NCBI GenBank assembly: GCA_963820375.1
Contig: CAWFZX010000019.1
Coordinates: 314,875 to 378,874, forward strand
DNA from: AWTP1-13 sp963820375
GTDB lineage: Bacteria; Pseudomonadota; Alphaproteobacteria; Rhizobiales; Hyphomicrobiaceae
Length of the DNA: 64,000 nt
Reading direction: 5' to 3'
Both the position numbers and the translations under genes were made by a program. The stretch's first letter is position 1, and every line of letters begins with the position of its first letter. Below are positions 28,075-37,315 of this stretch, in pieces. The notes below the pieces were generated by a model. It was given only the letters and a program-made list of their open reading frames with translations, was not told the origin of the DNA and did no database searches.

Positions 28075-28140
28075 GGCTGCGACCCTATGCTGCGCCGGCC
28101 GGGTGCGCCCGCGCGCTCCCCCGCAAAGCAACCTTGCTTC

Positions 28141-29859
28141 TTATTGTGCCTCAGATAGTGCGTCAAACTGGCCGCCTTTAGGCTCGGCTCGTCCGATCAG
28201 GCGCGGCAGCACCCCTAGCAACGGGGCAACACGATGCACGATTCGCGCCGTCGTCGGAGCGGCATTTACGCCGGCGGTGATCCCCGCCCCGCTGCCGCTG
28301 ATCGGCTCGGGTTCGAACAGCATCACGAGGGTGAGATAGTGCGGAGCATCCATGGGAAAGGCGCCGATAAACGAGGAAATGACCGCCTTGGCCTGATAGC
28401 CGCCGCGCCCAGGCATTTCCGCCGTACCGGTCTTGCCGCCGACGCGATAGCCCTCCACCTCGGCCCTGCGGCCGGTGCCGACGGGGCTGGTGACATTAAG
28501 GCGCAGGAGTTCTTGCAGGCTGGCACTGGTGCTGCGCGACACCAGGGGCGGCGGCGCTTGCGGCTCGCTCGCGCGGGCAAGCAGGGTCGGCGTAACCTTG
28601 GCGCCGCCGATCACGCCGGCCATCGTCGCCGCCAGCTGCAGCGGCGCCACGGCAATGCCGTGGCCATAGCTGATGGTGACGGTTTCGACCTTACCCCAAT
28701 GCTTGGGAAGCTGGGGCGGGGCCACGGCACCAGCTTCGGTTCGCAGCGGCTCGAGGAGACCCCATTTTGCTAGGAACTGGCGTTGTCGGTCGGCCCCGAG
28801 GTCCAGAGCGATCATGCCGGCGCCGACATTGGAGGAATGCAGGAAGATCTCGCGCACGGACAGCGGACGTCCGACCGGGTGCAGATCGGTGATGGTATGC
28901 GCTCCAAGCGTCAGCGGCCGGCGCACGTCATAGACCGTGTCTAGCCCTGCCATGCCCCCTTCCAGGGCCATGGCCACGGTCAGCGTCTTGAAAACCGAGC
29001 CGAGCTCAAAGGTGCCCGCCATCAGCTTGTCGGCATGCCGCAGGTCGAGCCAGTCGGCGGGGCGGGCGGGATCGGCGACGGGCAAGGAGACGGCGGCCAA
29101 AATCTCGCCCAAGCTGAGATCGAGCACGAGGCCGGCCGCGCCGGTGGCCGAATAGCGCACCACCGCCGCCTGCAATTCTTCACTGACCGCATGCTGGACG
29201 CCGATATCAATTGAGAGGCGCAGCGCGGGCTTGCCGGTGCGATCGGGCCCTTGCACGGGTTCCACCCGACCGCTGTCGTCGAGCATGCGCTCGAGGCCAG
29301 CTAGCCCCTTGTTGTCGACGTTGACGGTGCCCAGCAGGTGACCCGCCAGCGTGCCTTGCGGATAGACGCGTTTCAGTTCCGGGCGGAAGGCCAGACCCGG
29401 CAGGCCAAGGTCGTGCACCCGCTGCGCCTGACGCGGGGTGAGGCCGCGCGCGATCCAGGCGAAGCGTCGGCTGCGATCGCCAAGCGCGCGGCGCAGGTCG
29501 GCGCGATCGAGACCGAGGACATGGGTGAGCTTTTCGCCAACCTCGTCCAGATCGAGAACAAGCTGCGGGTCGGCATAGAGAGAATGCACGGCAACATCGG
29601 TGGCGAGGAGTTGGCCGTGCCGATCGACGATGTCGGGCCGCGACCAGCTCTGGCCAATCGGTTCGGCAAGACTGAGGTGGAACTCGGCGTCCGCCTTCAC
29701 GGCCAACCTGAGCAGTTGTCCGCCGATGGCTGCGACGCAGGCGAAAATAGCCACCAGGGTCAGCAGCGTGCGTTGCCGCGCCGGCGCCGGATCAGGGGCG
29801 GCAGCAGGCGGCCCCCGCAGGAGCGTGACCGTGCTGGCACTCGGGTGGAGCACAGGCAT
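28141..29859 (-). CDS. ftsI: Septal transpeptidase FtsI (PBP3)
   Basis: Class B penicillin-binding protein that cross-links septal peptidoglycan with FtsW. 572 residues: one membrane helix near residues 30-50, a dimerisation domain, then the transpeptidase with 'ELGSVFKTLT' (SxxK, catalytic Ser), 'LHSSNVGAG' (SxN) and 'GGKTGTAEMPG' (KTG). Starts 6 bases after ftsL. Confidence 0.96.
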   Translation of the reverse strand: MPVLHPSASTVTLLRGPPAAAPDPAPARQRTLLTLVAIFACVAAIGGQLLRLAVKADAEFHLSLAEPIGQSWSRPDIVDRHGQLLATDVAVHSLYADPQLVLDLDEVGEKLTHVLGLDRADLRRALGDRSRRFAWIARGLTPRQAQRVHDLGLPGLAFRPELKRVYPQGTLAGHLLGTVNVDNKGLAGLERMLDDSGRVEPVQGPDRTGKPALRLSIDIGVQHAVSEELQAAVVRYSATGAAGLVLDLSLGEILAAVSLPVADPARPADWLDLRHADKLMAGTFELGSVFKTLTVAMALEGGMAGLDTVYDVRRPLTLGAHTITDLHPVGRPLSVREIFLHSSNVGAGMIALDLGADRQRQFLAKWGLLEPLRTEAGAVAPPQLPKHWGKVETVTISYGHGIAVAPLQLAATMAGVIGGAKVTPTLLARASEPQAPPPLVSRSTSASLQELLRLNVTSPVGTGRRAEVEGYRVGGKTGTAEMPGRGGYQAKAVISSFIGAFPMDAPHYLTLVMLFEPEPISGSGAGITAGVNAAPTTARIVHRVAPLLGVLPRLIGRAEPKGGQFDALSEAQ

Positions 29860-29865
29860 GTTGCC

Positions 29866-30150
29866 TCATTTCGCCGATTTGGCCGTCGGCGCCAGATCGA
29901 GGCCCAGGTATTGGCGCGGCGTGATCGGAGCCAGGCCCAGACTGCGGGCCAGGGGTTCGAGAGCCGCCGGGCGTGCCAGGTGGGCACGCTCGGCGACCAG
30001 CACGGCCACGGTGTTTTCCAGCTTCTCCAAGTCACGCTCTTGCATTTGCACACGGCTTTCGAGTTGGCGCGCGTCGTACTTAATGACGTAGAGGGCAAAG
30101 ACCCCAACCAGCGTCAGGAGCATCAGGACGAGATTGATAATGCGGAGCAT
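29866..30150 (-). CDS. ftsL: Cell division protein FtsL
   Basis: A 94-residue bitopic protein with one N-terminal membrane helix (about 4-22, 'IINLVLMLLTLVGVFALYVI') followed by a leucine-zipper-like coiled coil ('ARQLESRVQMQERDLEKLEN'). It links FtsQ and FtsB to FtsW/FtsI. Sequence conservation in this family is low; the call rests on size, topology and its position between rsmH and ftsI. Confidence 0.88.
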   Translation of the reverse strand: MLRIINLVLMLLTLVGVFALYVIKYDARQLESRVQMQERDLEKLENTVAVLVAERAHLARPAALEPLARSLGLAPITPRQYLGLDLAPTAKSAK

Positions 30151-30179
30151 GTGCGTATCCCGACCCGCATGGCCACCAG

Positions 30180-31199
30180 CTAGTCGCGGGCACCTGGTGC
30201 GGGCTCTGGCCAGGCCGGCGCGTCGGTACGCACCGCAGCTCGCAGCTTGGCCGAACGGGCACGGGGGTTGGCCGCAACCTCCTCCACCCCAGGGCTTACG
30301 GGCCGTTGGTTAACGAATCGAAAACTCGCTGCCGGCTGCTGGGCATCGTCCGGCGGCAAATGGCGCGAGCCGCGCACCTGTGTGGCGGCACGCGTTTTGA
30401 GAAATTGTTTGATGAGCCGATCTTCCAGCGAATGAAAGGCGACGACGACGAGGCGCCCGTCGGTTTTCAACAGCCGCTCCGCGGCGACCAGCGCACGTGC
30501 CAGCTCGCCGAGCTCATCGTTCACGTGCATGCGCAACGCCTGGAAGGTGCGCGTCGCGGCATGGCGACCGGCAATTTTTTCGCGCCCCAACACGCCGACC
30601 ACAAGCTCGGCGAGCTCGCCCGTGCGCTCAAGGGGCCTCTCGGCCCGGCGCGCCACGATGCGTCGGGCGATCGCGCGCGAAGCGCGTTCGCCACCCAGCT
30701 GAAAGATCACGTCGGCGAGTTGCGATGCCTCGGCGGTGTTGACGAAATCGGCGGCCGTCGCACCTTGCCGGGACATGCGCATGTCGAGCGGCCCATCGCT
30801 CTGGAAGGAAAAGCCGCGCCCGGGATCGTCGAGCTGCATGGAGGAGACGCCGATATCGAGGATAACGCCGTCGATTGCGCCCAGACCAGCTGCGGCAGCG
30901 ATGTGATCAAGACGGCCAAACGGGCCTTGGCGCAGGATCAGCCGCCCGGGATGTTGTTCGGCCAACGGCTTGCCGGCGGCGATCGCCTCGGGGTCCCGAT
31001 CGATGGCCAACACGCAGCAACCCGGCGCCGCGGCCAGGATCGCGGCACAATAGCCGCCCGCACCGAACGTGCCGTCAATGTAAGTTTCGCCGTCCCGGGG
31101 TTGCAGGGCGTGTAGGACTTCGGGAAGTAGCACGGGAACGTGGCGCGATGTCCCTCTGCGAGCACCCTCCCCCGACGAGGTGCCGCCCGGCGCCATCAT
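30180..31199 (-). CDS. rsmH: 16S rRNA m4C1402 methyltransferase
   Basis: SAM-dependent N4-methylation of C1402 in 16S rRNA. 339 residues, with 'HVPVLLPEVLHALQP' and 'IDGTFGAGGYCAAIL' (SAM site) near the start, 'GVILDIGVSSMQLDDPGRGF' and C-terminal 'FHSLEDRLIKQF'. The start at 31199 (ATGATG) overlaps the mraZ stop as ATGA. Confidence 0.95.
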   Translation of the reverse strand: MMAPGGTSSGEGARRGTSRHVPVLLPEVLHALQPRDGETYIDGTFGAGGYCAAILAAAPGCCVLAIDRDPEAIAAGKPLAEQHPGRLILRQGPFGRLDHIAAAAGLGAIDGVILDIGVSSMQLDDPGRGFSFQSDGPLDMRMSRQGATAADFVNTAEASQLADVIFQLGGERASRAIARRIVARRAERPLERTGELAELVVGVLGREKIAGRHAATRTFQALRMHVNDELGELARALVAAERLLKTDGRLVVVAFHSLEDRLIKQFLKTRAATQVRGSRHLPPDDAQQPAASFRFVNQRPVSPGVEEVAANPRARSAKLRAAVRTDAPAWPEPAPGARD

Positions 31200-31693
31200 T
31201 CCCGTGCTCCTCCCGTGCCGCCGTCGTCCCCCGTCTCGAGGCGGCTCCCCGCGCCGAAGAGGCGGCGGTGGTCTTGCACCTTTGCGCGGGCCCGCGCGCG
31301 CCGCGCTTCGAAGCGCTGCGGTTCCCACATCTGAAATTTCTGACCCAGTCCGACAAAAGTGACATGGGTCGCAAGTCCGGCATGCGCGCGAAGCGCCTCA
31401 GGAAGGACGATGCGTCCGTCGCCGTCGAGGCTGAGGATCTGGACATCGCCATAGAGCGCGACAGACAGCTCGTCGCGCTCATCCGAATAGTCTGGCAAGC
31501 CCGCGAGAAGCCCATCGATCTTTTGTGCAAGGCTTTGGCCGCCTGCATCGAGTGCCGGAGCATCGAGCGAGGGGTAGCAGTAGATGCCCCCGGCGTAGCC
31601 ATCGCGTTCGAGCACGGCACGGAACGGGGCTGGGATCGACACCCGCCCCTTGGCATCGATCTTGTTGGTGAAGGTGGAGACAAAGCGATCCAT
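31196..31693 (-). CDS. mraZ: Transcriptional regulator MraZ
   Basis: The first gene of the dcw cluster; in other bacteria MraZ binds upstream of itself and represses the cluster. 165 residues with two SpoVT/AbrB-type DNA-binding repeats: 'NKIDAKGRVSIPAPFRAVL' near the N-terminus and 'LDGDGRIVLPEALRAHAG' in the second half. The start at 31693 (MDRFVSTF) matches the family; the open frame to 31810 would read through the operator. Confidence 0.94.
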   Translation of the reverse strand: MDRFVSTFTNKIDAKGRVSIPAPFRAVLERDGYAGGIYCYPSLDAPALDAGGQSLAQKIDGLLAGLPDYSDERDELSVALYGDVQILSLDGDGRIVLPEALRAHAGLATHVTFVGLGQKFQMWEPQRFEARRARARAKVQDHRRLFGAGSRLETGDDGGTGGARE

Positions 31694-31765
31694 CCTTTGC
31701 GCTCGAGCCTCGCTGCCACGCTCCGCCACCGACAAATGGACCCGCAGACCTCGTCCGGGCCACCT

Positions 31766-31800
31766 TGGGATTGCATGGGATTTGATGGGAGTCAACGGGC
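31766..31800 (-). promoter_or_regulatory. Candidate MraZ operator: 10-bp-phased TGGGA array
   Basis: On the plus strand TGGGA occurs at 31766, 31776 and 31786, each separated by 5 bases, and a degenerate CGGGC follows at 31796. MraZ is known to bind TGGGN repeats spaced by 5 bases. The array is 73 bp upstream of the mraZ ATG. On the transcribed strand a TTGACT (-35-like) at 31795-31790 overlaps it, which would suit repression; no convincing -10 was found. Confidence 0.8.
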
Positions 31801-31926
31801 AATAGGCCACTCGCGATGGGAAAATCCGGCATGGGGTGGTCGAGACGCCACAGGCGCGCCGGCGCGCCGACGCGGCGGGAAAGCCTGACTGCCTTGCGAG
31901 AGGGCGCTGAGCGTCGCCCCTCAGGC

Positions 31927-32136
31927 TCAGTCGTTTTGCTTGGGTTCGGGTGGCGAAGGGTCGCTCGCGGGCTCGTCATCGGCCTCGCCCGGGATGGCAT
32001 AGGTGCCACGCAGCCAGCGCGAGAGGTCGACATCGGCGCAACGGCGCGAGCAGAACGGGCGATAGTCGTCCGCGCTAGGACCGCCACAAATCGGACAGGT
32101 GCCGCGCTTTCCGCCGAAGGACTTTGCCTGCGTCAT
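31927..32136 (-). CDS. yacG: DNA gyrase inhibitor / zinc protein YacG
   Basis: A 69-residue zinc-binding protein. The four Cys ligands are in 'CPICGGP' and 'FCSRRCADVDLSRWLRG', the YacG signature. In E. coli YacG binds GyrB and blocks gyrase. The acidic, Pro-rich tail is usual for alphaproteobacterial members. It follows maf, as is common, but the RNase E/G gene often found with it is missing here. Confidence 0.9.
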   Translation of the reverse strand: MTQAKSFGGKRGTCPICGGPSADDYRPFCSRRCADVDLSRWLRGTYAIPGEADDEPASDPSPPEPKQND

Positions 32137-32154
32137 CCGTCGCTTTCGCTTTCA

Positions 32155-32901
32155 CTACGAGAGCTCGGTCTCGCCCATTTTAAGCCAGTTGAAATGGATC
32201 GGAAAACCCTCCGCCATCAGCATTCCCACCACCTCCGTCAACGGCAGGCCGACGACATTGGTGTAGGAGCCCACAAGCTTCTGCACGAAGCAGCCGGCCA
32301 ATCCCTGAATCGCATAGCCGCCTGCCTTGCCGCGCCACTCCCGCGAAGCGATGTAGGCGTCGATTTCTTCTTTCGACAGACGTTTGAAGCGCACGCGCGT
32401 ATCGACGATCTTCAGCCGCACGCGATCATCGGGAGTGATCAGGCACAGGCCGGTAATGACGCGATGATTGCGCCCCGACAGCAGCTGCAGCGACGCCAAA
32501 GCTTCTTCCATGAAACGCGGCTTCACCAGAATGCGCCGGCCAACGGCGACGATGGTATCGGCGGCCAGCACGTGGGCGTCGGCAATATCCTTGTCGTTGG
32601 CGATCTGGTCGCGGGCACTCTCGGCTTTGGTGCGGGCCAAGCGCGAAACGAGCGAGCGCGGCATCTCGCCTTTGGCCGGCGTCTCCTCGATCGAGGCGGG
32701 GCGCAGGCCGTCAGGTTCGATCCCGGCCTGGGCCAGCAGTGTCAGCCGTCGCGGTGAACCGCTGGCCAGCACCAGCTTGGGCTTGAGACCGGCGCGCCGG
32801 CCGGCGGGCTTGGCGCGTGCAAGCTCGGCGCGCAGGCTCTCGCGGCGCGGGCTGTCGGTCCGGTTGAGCACCGTCGATTGAGGTGCCTTTGTCAGGCTCA
32901 T
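32155..32901 (-). CDS. maf: Maf-family nucleotide pyrophosphatase
   Basis: A house-cleaning nucleoside-triphosphate pyrophosphatase, in some bacteria linked to septum formation. The core begins with 'LVLASGSPRRLTLLAQAG' and contains 'VLAADTIVAV' and 'YAIQGLAGCFV', the Maf signatures. Unusually, about 40 residues (MSLTKAPQ...GLKPK) precede the core and no start codon is visible closer to it, so this protein appears to have an N-terminal extension. ATG 32907 or GTG further in are alternative starts. Confidence 0.88.
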   Translation of the reverse strand: MSLTKAPQSTVLNRTDSPRRESLRAELARAKPAGRRAGLKPKLVLASGSPRRLTLLAQAGIEPDGLRPASIEETPAKGEMPRSLVSRLARTKAESARDQIANDKDIADAHVLAADTIVAVGRRILVKPRFMEEALASLQLLSGRNHRVITGLCLITPDDRVRLKIVDTRVRFKRLSKEEIDAYIASREWRGKAGGYAIQGLAGCFVQKLVGSYTNVVGLPLTEVVGMLMAEGFPIHFNWLKMGETELS

Positions 32902-32991
32902 GGGCATGGCTCCAGCGCACCGCGCGCGCGCAGATGGGCACGGTCGGCGCCGAAAATCAAGCCAGGGGCGCATTGCCGCGGGAGCGTTCGA

Positions 32992-33456
32992 CTAGACGCT
33001 CGGGCCCCCCTCGAAGCCAAAGCGGAGCTTGATGCGGCGGAACAGGTTATCGCGCACGTCGCGGTAGGCCTGCAGCACCTGTTCACGGCTGGCGCTGCCG
33101 ATCAGAAGTGTCGCATCGAACGTCGGCCAATACTCAACCTCGACGGCCATGGTACGGGTCAGCTCGAGGGCCTGATGGTGGGCTTCGGGCGAGAGCGTGA
33201 CGATCAAATCGAAGGACGTGTCGTGCAGGTCACGCAGCGTGCGCGGCGCGTGCCGTGAGATGTCGATGCCAATCTCTTCCATCGCGGCCACGGCAAATGC
33301 ATCCAAGCCGCCGGCGCGCACCCCCGCCGATTCGACATAGGCCCGCCGGCCGGCCAGGTGGCGCAGAATCGCGGCGGCCATCGGCGAACGCACCGAGTTC
33401 ATGGTGCAGGCGAACAAGACCGCGCCTGGCAGCTCTTGGCCCCCCGCGCCCGCCAC
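32992..33456 (-). CDS. Low-molecular-weight phosphatase-family protein
   Basis: 154 residues from a GTG start just behind the UPF0262 stop. 'VLFACTMNSVRSPMA' is the CX5R(S/T) phosphatase loop of the low-Mr tyrosine phosphatase/arsenate reductase family. The usual downstream 'DP' acid loop is not clear ('EYWPTFDAT' is the nearest), so substrate and even activity are uncertain. Such a gene commonly sits between UPF0262 and infA in alphaproteobacteria; infA is absent here. Confidence 0.8.
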   Translation of the reverse strand: MAGAGGQELPGAVLFACTMNSVRSPMAAAILRHLAGRRAYVESAGVRAGGLDAFAVAAMEEIGIDISRHAPRTLRDLHDTSFDLIVTLSPEAHHQALELTRTMAVEVEYWPTFDATLLIGSASREQVLQAYRDVRDNLFRRIKLRFGFEGGPSV

Positions 33457-33459
33457 CCC

Positions 33460-33957
33460 TCATCCTTTCCAGTGCAGCGCGCAAATCAGCGTGAACAGGC
33501 GCCGCGCCGTATCGTTGTCGACGGTGATCTTGCCTTTGAGACGTTCCAGCAACACGCGGCTACCCTCATCGTGCAGAGCCCGCCGACCCATGTCGATGGC
33601 TTGTATGCGTGAGGGTGGTGCCGCGCGAATGGCCCGATAGTAGCTTTCGCAGACGATGAAATAGTCTTTCATGACACGCCGCAGCGGCGTCAGAGACAGC
33701 ACCACCGTAAACACGCTGTCGCTCTCCGGCTGGCCCACGGCCAGCACCAGCCGATCCTCGGCGATGGCCAGATTGAGCGTATAAGGGCCCTCGTCGCGGC
33801 CATCCAGACTGAAGAAATTGCTCTCCAGGATGTCAAAAATGGCGACCTCGCGTTCGTGCTCGATGCCAGAGCTCGCGCGCTTGATGGAAGCACTGTCGAG
33901 CGTAATCGCCGTGAGCCGAGCCTTGGGGTTGGCGTCGCTAAGCGGCGGCTCAAACAT
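33460..33957 (-). CDS. UPF0262 family protein
   Basis: A 165-residue cytoplasmic protein of a family restricted to alphaproteobacteria, function unknown. Recognised by 'HEREVAIFDILESN.F' and 'LTPLRRVMKDYFIVCESYY', and by its place after hisD. ATG 33957 lies behind GAGGTG; an in-frame GTG at 33963 is the alternative. Confidence 0.88.
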   Translation of the reverse strand: MFEPPLSDANPKARLTAITLDSASIKRASSGIEHEREVAIFDILESNFFSLDGRDEGPYTLNLAIAEDRLVLAVGQPESDSVFTVVLSLTPLRRVMKDYFIVCESYYRAIRAAPPSRIQAIDMGRRALHDEGSRVLLERLKGKITVDNDTARRLFTLICALHWKG

Positions 33958-33964
33958 TGACACC

Positions 33965-35272
33965 TCAAGGTCGATCTGCAGCCGGGCCGAGGCGGACAGC
34001 CACCGAGCGCTCGTGGGCGGTGAGACCCTCGGCGCGTGCCAAAGTCATGGTCGGCGCCGCGAGCTGCCGCAGCGCTGCCGCGTCGAGACGCAGCACCGAC
34101 GTGCGCTTCATGAAGTCCAGCACCCCCAGCCCTGAGGCGAAGCGGGCGCTCCGTGCGGTCGGCAACACGTGGTTGGAGCCCGCCAGATAGTCGCCGATCA
34201 CTTCCGGCGTAAAGGCGCCAAGAAAAATGGCGCCGGCGTTGCGAATTTGGCTGGCGAGACGATCCGGATCGCGCGTCACAATCTGCACATGCTCCGCGGC
34301 GATGCGATCCGCCAATTGCGGAGCCTGATCGAGCGTGGCAAGAATGATCACCGCGCCGAATTCGCGCCAGCTGGCGGCGGCGATGTCGCTGCGCGGCAGC
34401 AGCCGGAGCTGACGCTCGAGCTCGCCTTCGACGCGGTCGGCAAATTCGGCATCATCCGTCATCAGAATGGCTTGCGCGGCGCTGTCGTGTTCGGCCTGCG
34501 CCAGCAAATCGGCCGCCAACCAGGCGGCATCGTTGTGCCGGTCGGCAATCACCAGCACTTCGGACGGACCGGCGATGGCGTCGATCCCGACCGTGCCAAA
34601 GACCTGGCGCTTGGCAGCGGCCACGTAGGCATTGCCAGGACCGATGACTTTTGCAACCGGTGTCAGGCTTTGGCTGCCGTAGGCGAATGCGGCCACCGCC
34701 TGGGCGCCGCCCAGGCGATAGATTTCCGTTAGGCCGACCATGTCGGCGGCGGCAAGCACCGAGGGATTGATCGCGCCCTGCGGTGCCGGGACCGCCATGG
34801 CGATACGCGGTACGCCGGCCACCTTGGCTGGTACGGCGTTCATCAGCAGCGAGCTTGGATAACTGGCCAGGCCGCCCGGCACATATAGGCCGACGGATTC
34901 GATTGGCGACCAGCGCCAGCCAAGTTCGGCGCCGAGGCTGTCGCGGAAGAATTCGTCTTTCGGCAGCTGGCGCACGTGGTAGGCCTCGATGCGTGCTTTG
35001 GCGAGCGCCAACGCCTCGAGGGTCGCAGGGTCGCAGGCCCGCACTGCGGCCTTTATCTCGTCGGCTTCGATGCGCAGGCCCAACACGGACAGATCGATCC
35101 CGTCAAAACGCCGGGTGTAGTCCAAGAGCGCTGCATCACCGCGTTGGCGAACGTCGCTGATGATCCGAGCCACGCTTTGATCGACATCGGGCGAGACCTC
35201 GCGCTTGCTCGCCAGGAAGCGGGCGAACGCGTCGTCGAAATCGGCATCTGTGGTGGCAAGGCGAAATGGCAT
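33965..35272 (-). CDS. hisD: Histidinol dehydrogenase
   Basis: Last two oxidations of histidine synthesis, histidinol to histidine, zinc and NAD dependent. 435 residues; 'VYVPGGLASYPSSLLMNAVP' style region (here 'GLYVPGGLASYPSSLL'), 'IDAIAGPSEVLVIAD' and C-terminal 'GSNHVLPTARSARFASGLG' are the family signatures with the zinc and base residues. The hisG gene often next to it in alphaproteobacteria is absent. Confidence 0.96.
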   Translation of the reverse strand: MPFRLATTDADFDDAFARFLASKREVSPDVDQSVARIISDVRQRGDAALLDYTRRFDGIDLSVLGLRIEADEIKAAVRACDPATLEALALAKARIEAYHVRQLPKDEFFRDSLGAELGWRWSPIESVGLYVPGGLASYPSSLLMNAVPAKVAGVPRIAMAVPAPQGAINPSVLAAADMVGLTEIYRLGGAQAVAAFAYGSQSLTPVAKVIGPGNAYVAAAKRQVFGTVGIDAIAGPSEVLVIADRHNDAAWLAADLLAQAEHDSAAQAILMTDDAEFADRVEGELERQLRLLPRSDIAAASWREFGAVIILATLDQAPQLADRIAAEHVQIVTRDPDRLASQIRNAGAIFLGAFTPEVIGDYLAGSNHVLPTARSARFASGLGVLDFMKRTSVLRLDAAALRQLAAPTMTLARAEGLTAHERSVAVRLGPAADRP

Positions 35273-35291
35273 GGCCAGGCTTGGCTCAAAT

Positions 35292-35771
35292 TCAGTTGGA
35301 ACGCTCGCCGTCGGGGGCAGACGAGATCGGGCTGCCATCGGGATGCTGTGGCTTGAAGTCGACCCGCCAGATCGGCCCCAAATCCTTCAACTCGGCCTCG
35401 ACGCACTCCACGTGCAGCCGGATGGCGCCGCCGTCGGCAAAGTGCAGGGTGACGAAGCCTTCCGGAGGCGCACTCGGTTCAAAGGTGACGGCGAGCAGGG
35501 AAAGCACGGTACTCTTGTTCTTCAGATCGATGGACTGCACTTGCGCGCCAAGCACGCGCTCGAACCGCAGGGCCGCACGGCGGCGGGCGTATCCCTCGGC
35601 TGTCTCTTGACCCGCGACCGCCATCCAGTCGAAGCGATTGCCCACGGCTGCAAACCGCTGTTCCTTGGGCAGATAGGCAATGTCTGCGACCTGGATAACG
35701 GCATCTTGCAGGTGTGCCGACAGCACGGCCAAATCGTCAGCATCGAGCGCGATCAGCTTGAGCTCGGCCAT
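35292..35771 (-). CDS. DUF2948 family protein
   Basis: 159 residues, a small alphaproteobacterial family of unknown function recognised by 'LKLIALDADDLAVLSAHLQD', 'NRFDWM' and 'HVECVEAELKDLG'. The start at 35771 is the first Met of the conserved region. It lies between murA and hisD, its usual place, 20 bp from hisD and 170 bp from murA, so it may be co-transcribed with hisD. Confidence 0.88.
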   Translation of the reverse strand: MAELKLIALDADDLAVLSAHLQDAVIQVADIAYLPKEQRFAAVGNRFDWMAVAGQETAEGYARRRAALRFERVLGAQVQSIDLKNKSTVLSLLAVTFEPSAPPEGFVTLHFADGGAIRLHVECVEAELKDLGPIWRVDFKPQHPDGSPISSAPDGERSN

Positions 35772-35941
35772 GTTGGTCCTCTGTGGGGCAGTGGATCGGG
35801 ATGCGGCAGGACGTCTGCCAAGCCCTGCCAACAGCTGCGAGTGATAGCGAACGGCGGCGCTGATTGTAAGAGGGCAGCGCAGGCCGCATGGCAAACAGTC
35901 GCCGATCGCCAAAAAAGGTAAAGATAGCGCCCGCGGATGGA

Positions 35942-37234
35942 TCAGCCGCTCACCAGCCGGGCGATGCTCGCCCCGCAACGGGAAAGCTTCTGCTCCAGGC
36001 GCTCGAAACCGCGATCGAGATGGTAGACCCGATTGATGGTGGTTTCTCCCTCCGCCATCAGCCCGGCGATCACCAGCGAGACCGAGGCGCGCAGGTCGGT
36101 TGCCATCACCTGTGCGCCCCGCAGTTTGGGGACGCCCCGCACGGTGGCGGTGTCTCCCTGCAGCTGGATGTCGGCGCCAAGCCGCACGAGCTCCTGCACG
36201 TGCATGAAGCGGTTCTCGAAGATTGTCTCGCGAATCACGCTGCTGCCCTTGGCGCGCGTCATGAGCGCCATCAACTGCGCCTGGAGATCGGTGGGAAAAC
36301 CGGGGAAGGGTTGTGTCTCGATCCGGATCGGCTGCAACTCGCCATCGTCACGGGCAACGCGCACGCCATCGGTCGTATCGGCAACCAGGGCGCCCGCGGA
36401 CTCGAGTGCCGCGAAGGCGGCTTCCAACAGCGCTTTGCGGGCCCCCTTGAGCTCGACGTCGCCACCGGCCGCGGCCACCGCAAACGCATAGGTGCCGGTC
36501 TCGATGCGGTCGGGCAACACGGCATGCACGGCTCCCTCGAGCCGATCTCTGCCTTGTATGCGCAGCGTCTGGGTCCCGATGCCGTCGATCTTGGCGCCCA
36601 TTTTTACGAGGCATTCGGCGACATCGCCCACCTCGGGCTCGCGGGCGGCGTTCTCGATCACGGTTTCGCCGTCGGCCAGGGCCGCGCTCATCATCACCGT
36701 ATGCGTTGCGCCAACGGAGACCTTGGGGAACGTGATGCGTGCGCCTTTGAGGCGCTTGGGTGCGGTGGCGACCACGTAGCCCCCGTCAATGTCGATGGTC
36801 GCGCCTAGCGCCTTGAGGCCCATCAGATGCAGGTCGACCGGACGCGTACCAATGGCACAGCCGCCCGGCATCGACACGTGTGCGCGACCGCAGCGCGCCA
36901 GCAGCGGGCCAAGTACCCAGAAGCTCGCCCGCATGCGGTTGACCATTTCGTAGGGGGCCGTGGTATCGACGATATCGCGCGCTGTCAGATGGAACGTTTC
37001 ACCCATGTGTGGCGAGGGATCGGCGCGCTTTCCGTCGATGGTGAGATCGACCCCATGGTTGCGCAAGATGCGCGCCAGCATATTGACGTCGGCGAGGTTC
37101 GGCACGTTTTTCAAGCTCAGCCGATCACCGGTCAGCAGACTGGCGATCATCAGCGGCAAGGCGGCATTTTTGGCCCCGGAAATCGGGATCGTTCCGGTGA
37201 GACGACGGCCACCGACAATGTTGATGCGATCCAT
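35942..37234 (-). CDS. murA: UDP-N-acetylglucosamine 1-carboxyvinyltransferase
   Basis: First committed step of peptidoglycan synthesis: transfers enolpyruvate from PEP to UDP-GlcNAc. 430 residues of the EPSP-synthase superfamily fold; 'ISGAKNAALPLMIASLLT' near the start and 'VSMPGGCAIGTRPVDLH' with the catalytic Cys that fosfomycin attacks, so a fosfomycin-sensitive form. Lies outside the dcw cluster, with DUF2948 and hisD. Confidence 0.96.
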   Translation of the reverse strand: MDRINIVGGRRLTGTIPISGAKNAALPLMIASLLTGDRLSLKNVPNLADVNMLARILRNHGVDLTIDGKRADPSPHMGETFHLTARDIVDTTAPYEMVNRMRASFWVLGPLLARCGRAHVSMPGGCAIGTRPVDLHLMGLKALGATIDIDGGYVVATAPKRLKGARITFPKVSVGATHTVMMSAALADGETVIENAAREPEVGDVAECLVKMGAKIDGIGTQTLRIQGRDRLEGAVHAVLPDRIETGTYAFAVAAAGGDVELKGARKALLEAAFAALESAGALVADTTDGVRVARDDGELQPIRIETQPFPGFPTDLQAQLMALMTRAKGSSVIRETIFENRFMHVQELVRLGADIQLQGDTATVRGVPKLRGAQVMATDLRASVSLVIAGLMAEGETTINRVYHLDRGFERLEQKLSRCGASIARLVSG

Positions 37235-37315
37235 GGGAGGGTTCCGTTTCGCGCGTGGTTTGCCTCCAACAACGCACCGTTCGGCAAAGCCGACAAGGCG
37301 CCGATGCGGCGGCCC

